Source: Lepidodermella squamata
Lineage: Eukaryota; Gastrotricha
Length of the DNA stretch: 64,000 nt
NCBI GenBank assembly: GCA_047495785.1
Contig: JBLDXI010000024.1
Span: 5,332,001-5,396,000, forward strand
Direction of reading: 5' to 3'
Below, piece by piece: positions 24,522-34,774 of the stretch; the stretch's first letter is position 1, and the number at the start of each line of letters is the position of its first letter. The notes under the pieces were generated by a model that did no database searches, was not told the origin of the DNA, and worked only from the letters and a program-made list of their open reading frames with translations. A program made the translations under genes and the position numbers.

Positions 24522-24594
24522 GCCGAGATAGCTCAGTTGGGAGAGCGTTAGACTGAAGATCTAAAGGTCCCTGGTTCGATCCCGGGTCTCGGCG
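24522..24594 (+). tRNA. tRNA-Phe (GAA)
   Basis: Acceptor GCCGAGA/TCTCGGC; anticodon loop CTGAAGA gives GAA. T4 follows. Confidence 0.95.
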
Positions 24595-24673
24595 TATCGC
24601 ATGTTTTGCATAAACGCTGGAGACGTTCTAATAAAGTCTTTGGTTGCCAGTTGCCAGTTGGCAAAGTCAGGCT

Positions 24674-24745
24674 GGCCCGTTGGTCTAGGGGTATGATTCT
24701 CGCTTCGGGTGCGAGAGGTCTCGGGTTCAATTCCCGAACGGGCCC
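24674..24745 (+). tRNA. tRNA-Pro (CGG)
   Basis: Nearly identical to the Pro-TGG gene at 23939 but with anticodon loop TTCGGGT, giving CGG. T6 follows. Confidence 0.95.
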
Positions 24746-24836
24746 ATTCTATTTTTTGCACAGAGTTGCTGAAGGGGCGATGACGTTGATAATTTGAGTT
24801 CTTCACAGTTTACGCATACAACAGGGATTTTGCACC

Positions 24837-24908
24837 TCCCTGATGGTCTAGTGGTTAGGATTCCGCGCTTTCACCGCGGCGGCCCGGGTTCGATTCCCGG
24901 TCAGGGAA
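24837..24908 (+). tRNA. tRNA-Glu (TTC)
   Basis: Canonical TCCCTGATGGTCTAGTGG start; anticodon loop CTTTCAC gives TTC. T4 follows. Confidence 0.95.
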
Positions 24909-24998
24909 CACTTTTAGCCTTTCCAATTTTGATCCTGAATGGAATGGCTATATAAAAGGGACGGAAGACCTCCGAATGCTGCAAAAAGTGTCAAGACC

Positions 24999-25077
24999 AG
25001 GCTCAGGGGGGGATCGAACCCTCGATCTTCTGCTTACTACTTACTAGGCAGACGCTCTACCACTAAGCTACTGAGCC
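24999..25077 (-). tRNA. tRNA-Thr (AGT) with 7-nt insertion in the anticodon loop
   Basis: Acceptor GGCTCAG/CTGAGCC and anticodon stem TCTGC/GCAGA are intact. The loop is 14 nt, CTAGTAAGTAGTAA, instead of 7. The extra GTAGTAA is a near-exact tandem copy of the loop itself. It is either a 7-nt intron near position 37/38 or a loop duplication that disables the gene. T5 follows on the minus strand. Confidence 0.8.
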
Positions 25078-25150
25078 GGGGTTGACTGCTTTATTTTCGC
25101 AAGCGCAGTCGCCTCATTTCAGCCTTTTTTATCTTGCCGAAAAAAGTATA

Positions 25151-25223
25151 TGGAGGATACGGGCGTCGATCCCGTTACCTCTCGCATGCTAAGCGAGCGC
25201 TCTACCATTTGAGCTAATCCCCC
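25151..25223 (-). tRNA. tRNA-Ala (AGC)
   Basis: Acceptor GGGGGAT/ATCCTCC; anticodon stem CTCGC/GCGAG with loop TTAGCAT gives AGC. T6 follows on the minus strand. Confidence 0.93.
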
Positions 25224-25290
25224 TTCGAGATCTTCGTCTTCTTAGCAGCCGGTCGATGCCATGAACATGTTACCCTGGGTAAAAATATTG

Positions 25291-25363
25291 CGCCCTCCGG
25301 GGGACTCGAACCCCCGACCCTGTGATTAAAAGTCACATGCTCTACCGACTGAGCTAGGAAGGC
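25291..25363 (-). tRNA. tRNA-Lys (TTT)
   Basis: Acceptor GCCTTCC/GGAGGGC; anticodon loop CTTTTAA gives TTT. T5 follows on the minus strand. This is the last gene of the array. Confidence 0.95.
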
Positions 25364-25890
25364 CCTTGAAATGCGTGGTAGATTGCAGGCAGATTAAATT
25401 TACGCAAGCAGTTGTCGAAATACTTGTTTAAATGGCCTCAGAAGCCTACTGAAACTAACAAAAATACAAAAGCGGACGACAGCCATTTCGCCTCAGCGCC
25501 TATCGCATGAAGTACAGCCTAAACAAGATTTGAGGTTTTTAGTGTTTAGTGAATGCTCGAAGCTAGACACGGCACGTTGATCGGATCTGTAATACTGAGC
25601 GTAATCGCCAACTGGGGTGCACTCGACTCGTCTCGATGTGTCGACTAATTGAAACTTGCTTCGAAAATCGGCTGCTTCATCTCGATGAACTATTGGGCAT
25701 GATCAATGCCTCGAATTTCATTCGGAAACAAGCAACTGTTTATCGGGAAGCTCCAGTTTTATTGTAGCAATATCAGGTTTTTATTTGCACATGTTATTAT
25801 CGATAATTGTTACATTTCCTATTGAGAGGAGAGAGAGACACAATAAAGCTAGCTAGCAAACGCAACAACAACGGAGGGAGACAGTCGGTA
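25364..25890. other. Spacer between tRNA array and the 3' end of RRP5
   Basis: No gene seen; it would include the RRP5 3' UTR. Confidence 0.4.
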
Positions 25891-28800
25891 TCACCGCTTC
25901 GCCTCTTGTTTCGCCTTCTTCTTCGACTGGCCTTCATCGCCACCGTCGACATGTTTCTCGTCGTCAGCAGCACGCGGCTTCTTCCTATGCGCCGTTTCAC
26001 CGTGTTGCGGTTGCTGCTGCTGCTCAGACGCGCCTTCCGCTTCCTCGAGGTAGGCCTTCGCCAGCTCCTCGACGCGCGCCATCGTCTCGTCGTCGCCGTG
26101 CGCTTTCTCGAAGGCGGCGAACCGCCTGAAAACGAGCCGCTGTTTCGCCGCCGGCAGCTTCAACGCGACCAGCCGCTCGTACAACCGCCTCGCCCCCGCC
26201 ACGTCGTCACTGCGCTTCAGCAGCGCGTCGATGTACACGTTCCAGACGTCGAGCCGCTTCGGGTACGCCGAGACCAGTTTCTCGAACAGCGACCGGCCCC
26301 GCTCCACGTCGCCGCCGCTCTCCGGCGTCATCTCCAGCAGGGCGACCCGCAGGATGACGTCGACGTGGTGGCGGGGCTCCAGCGCATCCAGAGCCCGATT
26401 CAGGCCCTGCCTCGCCGTCTCAGCCCTGCCCCGCGAGAACAGGAACTCGATGTAGCGACACCACACCTTCGGCTGGTCGCGGAATTTCTTGGTGAGCAGC
26501 GCCAAGTGCTGTTCGGCTTCGTCGAGCCGCCCAGCCTGCGTGTACACGTCGACGAGGCGTTCCTGCACTGACAACGCATCCGCCTCGGCACAGGCGCGTC
26601 GTACCAGGTCGCGAAGGGACTCGTCCGTGCCGAAGGTGAGCTCCAGGTTGAAGTACACCACCCAGATGTTGAGGCGCTCGGCTTCTTCGCGGAATGAAAT
26701 CGACTTGAGCGCGCGTTCCGCCGTCTCCCGGGCCCGCGCCACGTCTGCGTTTTTGACGTGCAACGACACGTAGCCGGCCCACACGAGCGACGAGTTTGGC
26801 TTCTCGACGGCGAGGCGGTCGAAGTCATCGGTGGTGGCCGGCTCGGCGGCTTCCCCGGCGTCGTCGATGCCGCGCATGCGAGCCATCTCCAGGGCGAAGG
26901 TGCGCTGTTCACGCTCGCGGATCGTCTCCTTCTTCTTGCCCTTCTTCTTACCTACAAGTAGAGTACAAACACATTAAACACAAAGTTCAGAAAATTGAGG
27001 TTGACATGTCATAAATGTTCAAACTTGAAAAAAACCGATAAAAGGGAATTTTTCATTTTCGTACAATTTTATGTCGGATGACAAAATTCTCATATGCATG
27101 GCTTAAAATATACAGAAGGTTTCCTGAATAAAATAGTCGCGATTCGAAATTAACGCGAAAAGCTTGACGAGCTGCTTCAGAATAACGACTAATTCTGGTA
27201 CGCTAAAATAACATTTGAAATGTCTAGTCTGTATTTTACACTACGAATTTCTCGAATCGCGAATTACAAAGTGAAAAATCGTGTCGAACTTTTAGAAAAC
27301 GAGAAATTTTCGAGCTAGCATTGAGGTGTAAAATGTTCGATTTTTCACTAAAATGCTAAAATGACGAAAAATGACGTACCATCATCATCTTCGTCTCCAG
27401 CGCCATCGTCGTCATCTGAATCGACCAGCATCGCATCGCCGTCCTTCCCGCCGCCAATCAACGGCGGCTGAACAATATCAGACAGGCTGAAGTCGAATTT
27501 CGGCGCCTGCGGAACCACAAACTCCTCGCTGCTCTCCTGCCGTGTCTTCTTACTCGGCGAAACCTCATCCTCCGGTTGATCACCGTCATCATCACCATTA
27601 TCACCAATCGAAATCACCTCAGAGCCAGCTAGAGATGACGAAGTCGAATCGCTGCGGCCGCGTTTTTTCGTCGTCTCGGTCTTCCGTTCTTTATTCGACA
27701 ACAACTTGCGCTTACCACGGGTGAGCTCCTTCGGGATATTCAGCGCCTCGTTCGTATCGCGCTCCAACAGCGATAGTTCAACCGGCCGAGACAAATCGCG
27801 ATGGTCGATGGAGACGACTTTCGCGCGCACCACCACGCCCGGCTGGAAGAACTTCTCCGGCGTGACCAGGTAGTACTCGCTCGTCAGCTCGAACGAAGCC
27901 CGCCCGACGACGCGCCGGCCTAGTCGCACGAAAACACCCGCGTGTTCCTTGCAGGCGACGACGTACCCGCGGACAACGTCGCCAATCACCAAATCTTGGG
28001 CCGAATCGATTTCCCGATCGATAACCACCGATGATTTCGATTCGGATTTGACGATTCGACTCGGCCGCAGCGAGGCGGACCAAGTCGCGTCGGGCAGTCG
28101 GTCGATGACGTAACACGACGGCTGGGAGTATAATTTGACTGATTTAGTCGGGAACGGCGTGAAATCGTCGCAGATATCTGTCAGAGCGACGTGCCCGGTC
28201 GAACCGTCGGCGAACGCGATGTCCAACCCGGTGGCGGCCGATTTCGCGAAAACCACGCATTTCTGAACCGAGTTCGGCTCGACAGCTGTCGGGCGGCCCG
28301 TCATCGAAAATTCGACCTGCGGACTCGTTCGCACGACCTCGGCCTCGCCTAGGCAGGACCCGGGCGGGTACAGCTCTTGCAGAGTTTCACTGTCGCCTTC
28401 GATGTTCAGGCGGTTGATTCGAGCCGATCGCGAGATGAGCCGCGAGAATTCGACGGACGCGTACTGTTGGCGCCAATCGTGGACGAAAATCGGCACCTTC
28501 ATGCCCTCGTGCACGTCGGGTTCGGCCAGCACTCGCCGTTTTTTCTGTTCCCGTTCCACGACGAGGGAGCACTCGAAAATCAGCGCCTTCGCCTGGTTGC
28601 TGCTGGTGTTTTTCTTGCTGTGATGCGCGCGGTGGTGCAGCCCGATGACACGCACTTTGATGACTTTGCCCTTGAGAAGTTCGGCAAACGGCCGAACGCC
28701 AGGTTTCACGTCGCAATCTGCCAGCGCCTCGGAAATGTGGACGCGGCCTCGGAACTTGCCGTTTTCGATTCGCAGATTCAAAACAGTCGGGGTTGAATTG

Positions 28801-31800
28801 ACGATTTCAGCACTGACAATGGCTCCACTTGGCAGCAATTGGTCGGACATTACCTGATGCAAAAATTGGTTAATAATCAAAACAACACCAAATATTTAGT
28901 AATAATACCTGATCTTTCACCGATTTCTCATCTCGTGACTTTTTCGACGAGTCGTGGCTCTTGAAAATCGCGCGCGGTGGCTGCGAGTCGTGTTGCGTGA
29001 TGACAACCGGGTTCGACTGGCCGGGTAGAAACCGATACGGTTCGTGGATGTCATTGAATCGGCGTTTAGCCGGGACCACGGCCAACACACCCGAGCCGTG
29101 TTCTTGGAGGGCGACGACTGCGCAAATGCCATCACGAACCAGCAGAACGGTCGATTCGAGTTTTTGGCCCGGCAACAGCGGGATGACTTGATCGGCGAGG
29201 CGTGATCGAATGTCGGCGATGAGCTGCGGCGAACACGTGACTTCGAGGCGTTTTTCCGCAATGTCGTGGTAGAGCACGACTGCTTCGATGCGTTTATTGC
29301 GGGTCGGTTGGGCGGCGCCGTTTTTAAACGACGCCGGCATTTGTTCGGCTGGAACGCGGGCGAGAAGAGCGGGCGATTCCTCGGCGCCGTCAACTTTGCC
29401 GTCGACGAAAGCGCCGGCCGGGTCGATTTCGCTCACTGTCATCGTCACAATGCTGCCGATCGGGAATTTCGCAACTAAATAGAAAAAATACAAATAAAAT
29501 AAAATATTTGTGAAATCTAGTTGAATTTCATTTTCCGTCCAGATTCAACAAAAACGAACATTCGAGACTAAAACCGCGAATTTAAAACAAAGTGCTTATC
29601 CGTCTAGTAATAATTAGGATAATTTTGAAAACAATCACGTCGCGTACTAGGCTCCATTGTTGTTAAGTTTTTGGAAGAACAACTAATTAATGTCGAAAAA
29701 ATCACTGTTCAGTAAACCCGCGAAATTCGTCAATCAGAAATCAAATCATCTGTTAGAATATCAAATTTCGAAACCTGGCAACAGAAACAATATTGGTAGG
29801 TACAAGCCTATTATTTTTTCGTAAATTTTGATAGGAATGATAAGAAAACATTATGCAAATTTCTCCCGCTGAAATATATTCTGATTGTAATTTGCCGAGG
29901 CTCATTTTCCGAAAATTGTTGATCAATGCTCAAAATCAAGTTCTGTTTCCGTTCGAATTAGGTCTCACAACAGCCAAATTTGGCGGGACTCATATTGATG
30001 TCCGCTTTGTGGTTTTTACTCGATGAATAAATAACATTATTGTCTTTTCAAAAATGTCGAATGAACCCGAAATATAGGAAAAATCCCATTTAGCTGGCGA
30101 AACGTACGGTACAGGTTTTGACCGAATTAAGAACAGACATTTCGCCGAATAAAAAAAAACAAGAATAAGAGGAGACTTACAAATTTTGTGGTGTTCCGCC
30201 GCTCGGCTCATTTCGTCGAGGTACGCCTGCAGGAGTTGCGGCCCGTCACTCGGGTGTTCGCGGCCGAGCTTCGGCGCAACATCGCGCAGGCGCAGCGACA
30301 CAATGCAGCGCTCCTTGGTGTCGCCATCGCCCGACGTCGTCTCCATGACTTTGCACATCAGCGTCTGGCCGCGCTTGAACAACGCCGTCGGTTGCGCCAC
30401 GAATCGATCGGTGAGGTACTTGCGCGGGGCGAGGGCGACAATGCCGCCGGGCAACGCGACGAACACGCCGAAATCCGTGATTGAATGCACCCAGCTCAGC
30501 AGAACGCGGCCTGGTTTCATGTCGACGTCGAATGACCTGGCGAATAGACTCGCGGCCTCAGCAGGTGATGACTCAGCAGCGATGGCTTTGACGAGGCTCG
30601 GCTTGCGAGACACGATCAAGCGACCGACGTTGTTGACGACAACCAGCCGGTCGGTGATCGAATCGCCGTTCGAGTACGTGTCTTCGAGCGATTTCGCGCA
30701 TTCCGGCACGTCGGACAGGTGGTCGAAGGGCAGCGTCGCCCGCAAATCGCCGTTAACCAGCAGTTGAAGACCGGCGTCGCGTTTCGCAACTATGCGACCG
30801 CCCTCGACTAGCGTGCCGAGTTCCAGCGGCTGCTTTTTATCCTGCCGTTTGAACTGCTTCAAGCCTTCGTCCGCCACCAGCTGCTTTTCCTCCGCTGTGT
30901 TCTTCTCGCCAGCCTGGTGGTTTTCGTCGACATTAGGTGCTTCATCATCTTCCTGCTGGGCAGGCGGTGCCATTTCGAGCAGCAGGTTCGGCCGTTGCGG
31001 GTCGACGTTCTTCACGCGGCACGTCACGACCTGGCCGGGCTGGAACAGCGCGCGCAGGTCGGGCGCCGCTCGGCAGTGGTGCGCCATCAGCGACCGAGGC
31101 AGCACGCCAACCACGCCGCCGTAGAAACCAACCAGCAGACCCTGAAATCGAAAAAATTTGAAAATTTGAAAAAATTCCATTCTTGTATCGATTTTCGAAT
31201 TCTAAGATTATTGATAAAATTCGCCTATCATTTTCATGGACACAACTTGATATACCTTGATAATGCCACGAAGTTTTGTCGGCTCCAAGCGCCCATCAAT
31301 ACGAAAGCTCATCACTTGGCACGCGATCTAGCAAACACTGCTACTATCAACTATCAAGTAAGAAAGGGTGTCCATCCCCTATCCCCTTGGCAACTTGACA
31401 ATGAGCGAAGACGTAATGGAATTCACAATCCAGACAACAGCGGAGGAAATGAAACGCATTCGAAATGACCCGTCATACCGGGACATAATCCACGACAAAA
31501 TCAAACATATATGACTGAACAAATCGATTTTTTTTCTATTTTTCTGCAATTTTCTACTTTTCTATCCAAACCTCCTGATAAATTACTCCTGATCAAGATT
31601 TATGTGTGTTATTCGACTAGAGCCCTGACTAGCATGGGGGCGAATTATTTCTGTGATCTGTGTCATCGAATTATTCGACACAGTGTGTGAAATGATTTCG
31701 CGAACTCAAGGAGCGGAATGTCTTATGACCTCGCTTAACGAGTAGGATAGCCTATTAACACACATGGATCAACAACAAAACCCCCCAGTCGCGCCCGCCG

Positions 31801-34588
31801 ACTTAAATCCGGGCCCTAACGTATCCCCCGAATTGCAGAATTTGCAGCTTGGGCGACTCGCATCGGAGGCATCACCGACGTGAGCCGGAGTACAGCTTTT
31901 GGTCATGTCCGAAGAGAGGACCACGAGGCTTTTCGAAGCCAATGCTCTGCTGCTAAAATGGCAGGGCTTGACCGACCCGCTCACTGAACGGACGGCTTCG
32001 TGGAGCGATCAATCGAGAGGGCCGCGCTCAACCGCGGCCATTCCGGTCGCTCGTCCGGGAGTAGGACCGCGGCAGTTCACACTAACCTGGTGTGAGCCAT
32101 TGCGCGCCAATGCTTCGCCCACAGCCACACTGACTCACTGGGCAAATGCACTGGCCGCAGACCGCCAAGGAGATTCGGCCGACCTCTCACGGTTAGCCAG
32201 TCGCGATAAACGTCTGGGCCGCAATTGGCTGGCGGTTCAGCTCCAGACGGACTCCTCGCCGCTCTTGTGGGTGAGCTGGTTGCTTGAGGAGTTGTGTGCA
32301 CAATGCGCCGTTCGCGACTACGAGTTAGCGCAGACGCCGAGGGCGGAGTTCTATCGGACTCCAGCGGACCCACAGCTGTCGGGGCCTTTCAAGGCCGTGT
32401 ATCCCGGCGGCTTTATTCCGCCCCTTGGCCAGCATTTCTGGGGCGGGGGCATAATGCCTCGCGGCTAGGGGTGCCAGTGCGGCAGGCCGGTTTTCCCGGT
32501 ATGCCAAGAACTCCCAAGACGGCTAAGGGCCAGGCACCTCCCCCGCTCCCCCTCCGCCACCTATCCCACCGCTGCCACCAAATGTTAACCCTGGTCTATG
32601 TCTTGAAGTCAAAGAGACCACCAATCATACGCAACTCAACGAATGGTTTTATTCTTGGTATTAAATGCCTTATATACGATGCTCCAAGACAACGATATCA
32701 AAAGATGAATAGATAGTCAATAGTTGAATGTCGTTGCTTGGTGCATCCCAGGTCTACAATCTTGCTAATTTGATTATTAATTTTGAATTAAATTTGAAAA
32801 ATTTCACTTCCGAAAAATTACCTTGTTATCGGCGAGAAGGCGTATGACGTAGCCATCACCGCAGGACTCGCCCGGCTTCAGATCAGTCAACGACGTGAAC
32901 AGCGTCAACTTGGATTTGACGAGCGCCTTCTTCGCCGTCAGAATGAGGCGTTTCCGCTCGGGGTCGACCGACAACACGCGGCACCGCAGCTTCGAGCCGA
33001 CCGGAAACCGCTTCTCCAGCAACTCCAGCTTGCCGCCCTTCGTGTCCACCGCCTGCGTCCACGGCACAAACGCCGCGATTTGCTTCGCCTGCTCCAGGGT
33101 GACCCTCAGGCCCTCGGCCACCACCGCCGACACAACAGCCTTCACCTTCTCGCCCGGCTGCACCGAATCCAGCGACTGGTACTGATTCGACAGCACGGAC
33201 GGCTTCAGCGAGACCACGTAGCACCCGTCGACCAGCGCGAGTCCGATGACTCGAACGCGGTGTTTCGACCCAACTGCGAAACGAGTCTCGTCGATTTGAG
33301 CAGTTTTTTCATCGGCAAGATGCGAAATTTTGCAGAATGCCTTTGCAAAAATCGTGTTCGACTCGCGCGATAGATCGAAAATCACCCCGCGGCGACTGTC
33401 GATTTTTTGAACAATCGCATTCTCGAAAAATTGCCCAACTTCTTGATTATCAGCCGACGAAACTACGTTCAAACGACGCAAATGAGGCAGCAGTGAGCAA
33501 TGCAGCGTTTTCGTCAGCGGGTCCGAGTATAACACCGTGGCTGTAATCGATTTTCCGATCGAATACGACTCGACCGGGGCGGGCAAGTGCCGGTAATGCA
33601 CGACGCCGTAACTCGGCGGCTGGCTCGACGATAAGTGAACCACCAGTCCGGCGGGTTTAACCTCGAAAACGTCCATTTTCAGGGCGAGACCCGGTAGAAC
33701 GCATCGCACTGGAATCGGATCGTCCGAAAACGAGCCTCTCGGAGTTGAGGCTGGCAGCTGCAGCGAAACCAGGCCGTTTTCCGATGAGTGAACGACGAAC
33801 GGCAACACGTGATTTCTCGACAGTTTTTCGCCGCCTAAAAACGCGGATTCGAACTCGTTGGACTGGTCGAGGCGGAGAAAGGCTCTGGTTTGAGTGCCCA
33901 GCCCCAAATCAACCGTATAGCCCTTATCTTCGACGGATTGGACGCAACCTGCGAGCAGCATCCCCGGCCTCAAACTCGACCAATTGCCTAGATCTGAGTT
34001 GATAACTCGCGGATTTAGCGTTAAATTGAGCAAATCCTTCGTGACAGTTTCTGATTTTTGTTTTTCACTCCGTTCAATCGCTCGCGCAATGACGAGTTGG
34101 CCGATTTTGAACAGCGACTGCAGCGCGGGCGGCTGTTCGTTCGAGTTCGGGTCAGCCGCGTACGACTTGAGCGCGTTCGTGTACGCGTCTGAAATGTCGG
34201 CGATTGCGACGTAGCCTCGCAGATTGCCAGGCAGCGCCAACACGAGACGGTAGTCGAATATCTGAGCGACCGCGCCGAGGACGAGCGTGCCCGGCACCAG
34301 GTCGTTCAACTGCAGCATCGTGACATTTGTCGCCGCTGTGTCGTCGCGCGATTCGGCGGCGTCTAGCGCTGCTGGTCGTTCGCTGTTTTTCGCCGATTTT
34401 TCGTCCGCCGCTTTTTTCGAGTGGTCTTTGATTGCTTTCGACTGCGTCTGCTGTTTCGCGGGTTTGAACAAGTCGTCGAGGGCCTCTGCTTTGCGTTTGT
34501 TCTTGTTCATCGGCTTCTGCAGGCGCTGTTGGCGTAGCTGCGCCTGGCTGCCGGGCTTTCCACGCGGGAAAGCTTCCTCCAAACTCAT
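25891..34588 (-). CDS. PDCD11: rRNA biogenesis protein RRP5 (PDCD11)
   Basis: Five exons (34588..32822, 31141..30181, 29474..28909, 28853..27380, 26951..25891) join in phase to give 1,942 residues, close to human PDCD11 (1,871). RRP5 is a nucleolar factor needed for both 18S and 5.8S rRNA maturation in the small- and large-subunit processomes. The N-terminus is Lys-rich and basic (MNKNKRKAEALDDLFKP). A long series of S1-type RNA-binding repeats follows, seen as repeated G..V.G.V blocks such as DLVPGTLVLGAVAQIFDYRL, MLLAGCVQSVEDKGYTVDLG, GRVLLSWVHSITDFGVFVAL and VIGDVVRGYVVACKEHAGVFV. An acidic and Lys-rich linker leads to C-terminal HAT (TPR-like) helices (SSLVWAGYVSLHVKNADVAR, KVWCRYIEFLFSRG, LDVWNVYIDALLK). 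It ends in a basic tail. The first intron (1.68 kb) is enlarged by a retroelement fragment. Confidence 0.96.
31401..31514 (+). CDS. Short antisense ORF inside RRP5 intron 1 (37 aa)
   Basis: Encodes MSEDVMEFTIQTTAEEMKRI and 17 more residues, a charged helix-like peptide on the strand opposite RRP5. It is protein-like in composition but has no family I recognise. It probably belongs to the inserted repeat element nearby. Low confidence that it is expressed. Confidence 0.2.
   Translation: MSEDVMEFTIQTTAEEMKRIRNDPSYRDIIHDKIKHI
31764..32468 (+). pseudogene. Retroelement-like ORF remnant, frame broken, inside RRP5 intron 1
   Basis: A GC-rich island (about 31760-32580) stands out from the AT-rich intron. 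On the plus strand an ATG at 31764 opens 39 residues rich in Gln/Pro/Asn/Leu and then stops. A second frame, open from about 31899 to 32468, reads as a plausible protein (SEERTTRLFEANALLLKWQG and onward, 189 aa). The pattern suggests one ancestral Gag-like frame broken by a frameshift. No reverse transcriptase, protease or zinc knuckle is visible, so assignment is weak. The adjacent LTR signals point the other way. Confidence 0.3.
32583..32758 (-). mobile_element. Putative short LTR of a retrotransposon in RRP5 intron 1
   Basis: Read on the minus strand, this 176-bp segment starts TGTAGACC and ends GGTTAACA (TG...CA ends). It has a TATA box (GTATATAAGGC at about 32677-32667) and an AATAAAA signal about 15-25 bp after it. 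Directly after its end comes TTTGGTGGCAGCGGTGGGA, which resembles the sequence that often follows the 5' LTR of Ty3/gypsy-type elements. Only one LTR copy is seen, so the element is truncated or recombined. It shares its strand with RRP5 and lies within 60 bp of the exon 1 donor. Confidence 0.5.
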
Positions 34589-34774
34589 CTTCTATATTAA
34601 TCACTCACTCACTCAATATAATGCAAATTTCTATAAAAGGGCGAAAAATTCGTTAAATAAATTGTTTAATCGAACATCAAAAATTCTCTCGAATATGGAA
34701 TAGATTAGTCGAAGGACAATTGGTAACTAGCAAATGCGAAATCCGCACCGGAATAGATAATAAGCAGTGGCAAA

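Noticed and set aside
24948-24962. TATATAAAAGG word as a TATA box
   Set aside because: It lies between a plus-strand tRNA-Glu and a minus-strand tRNA-Thr, downstream of both; no promoter role is supported.
25807-26571. 254-aa plus-strand open frame
   Set aside because: It mirrors the HAT-repeat exon of RRP5, whose codon structure and family match are on the minus strand.
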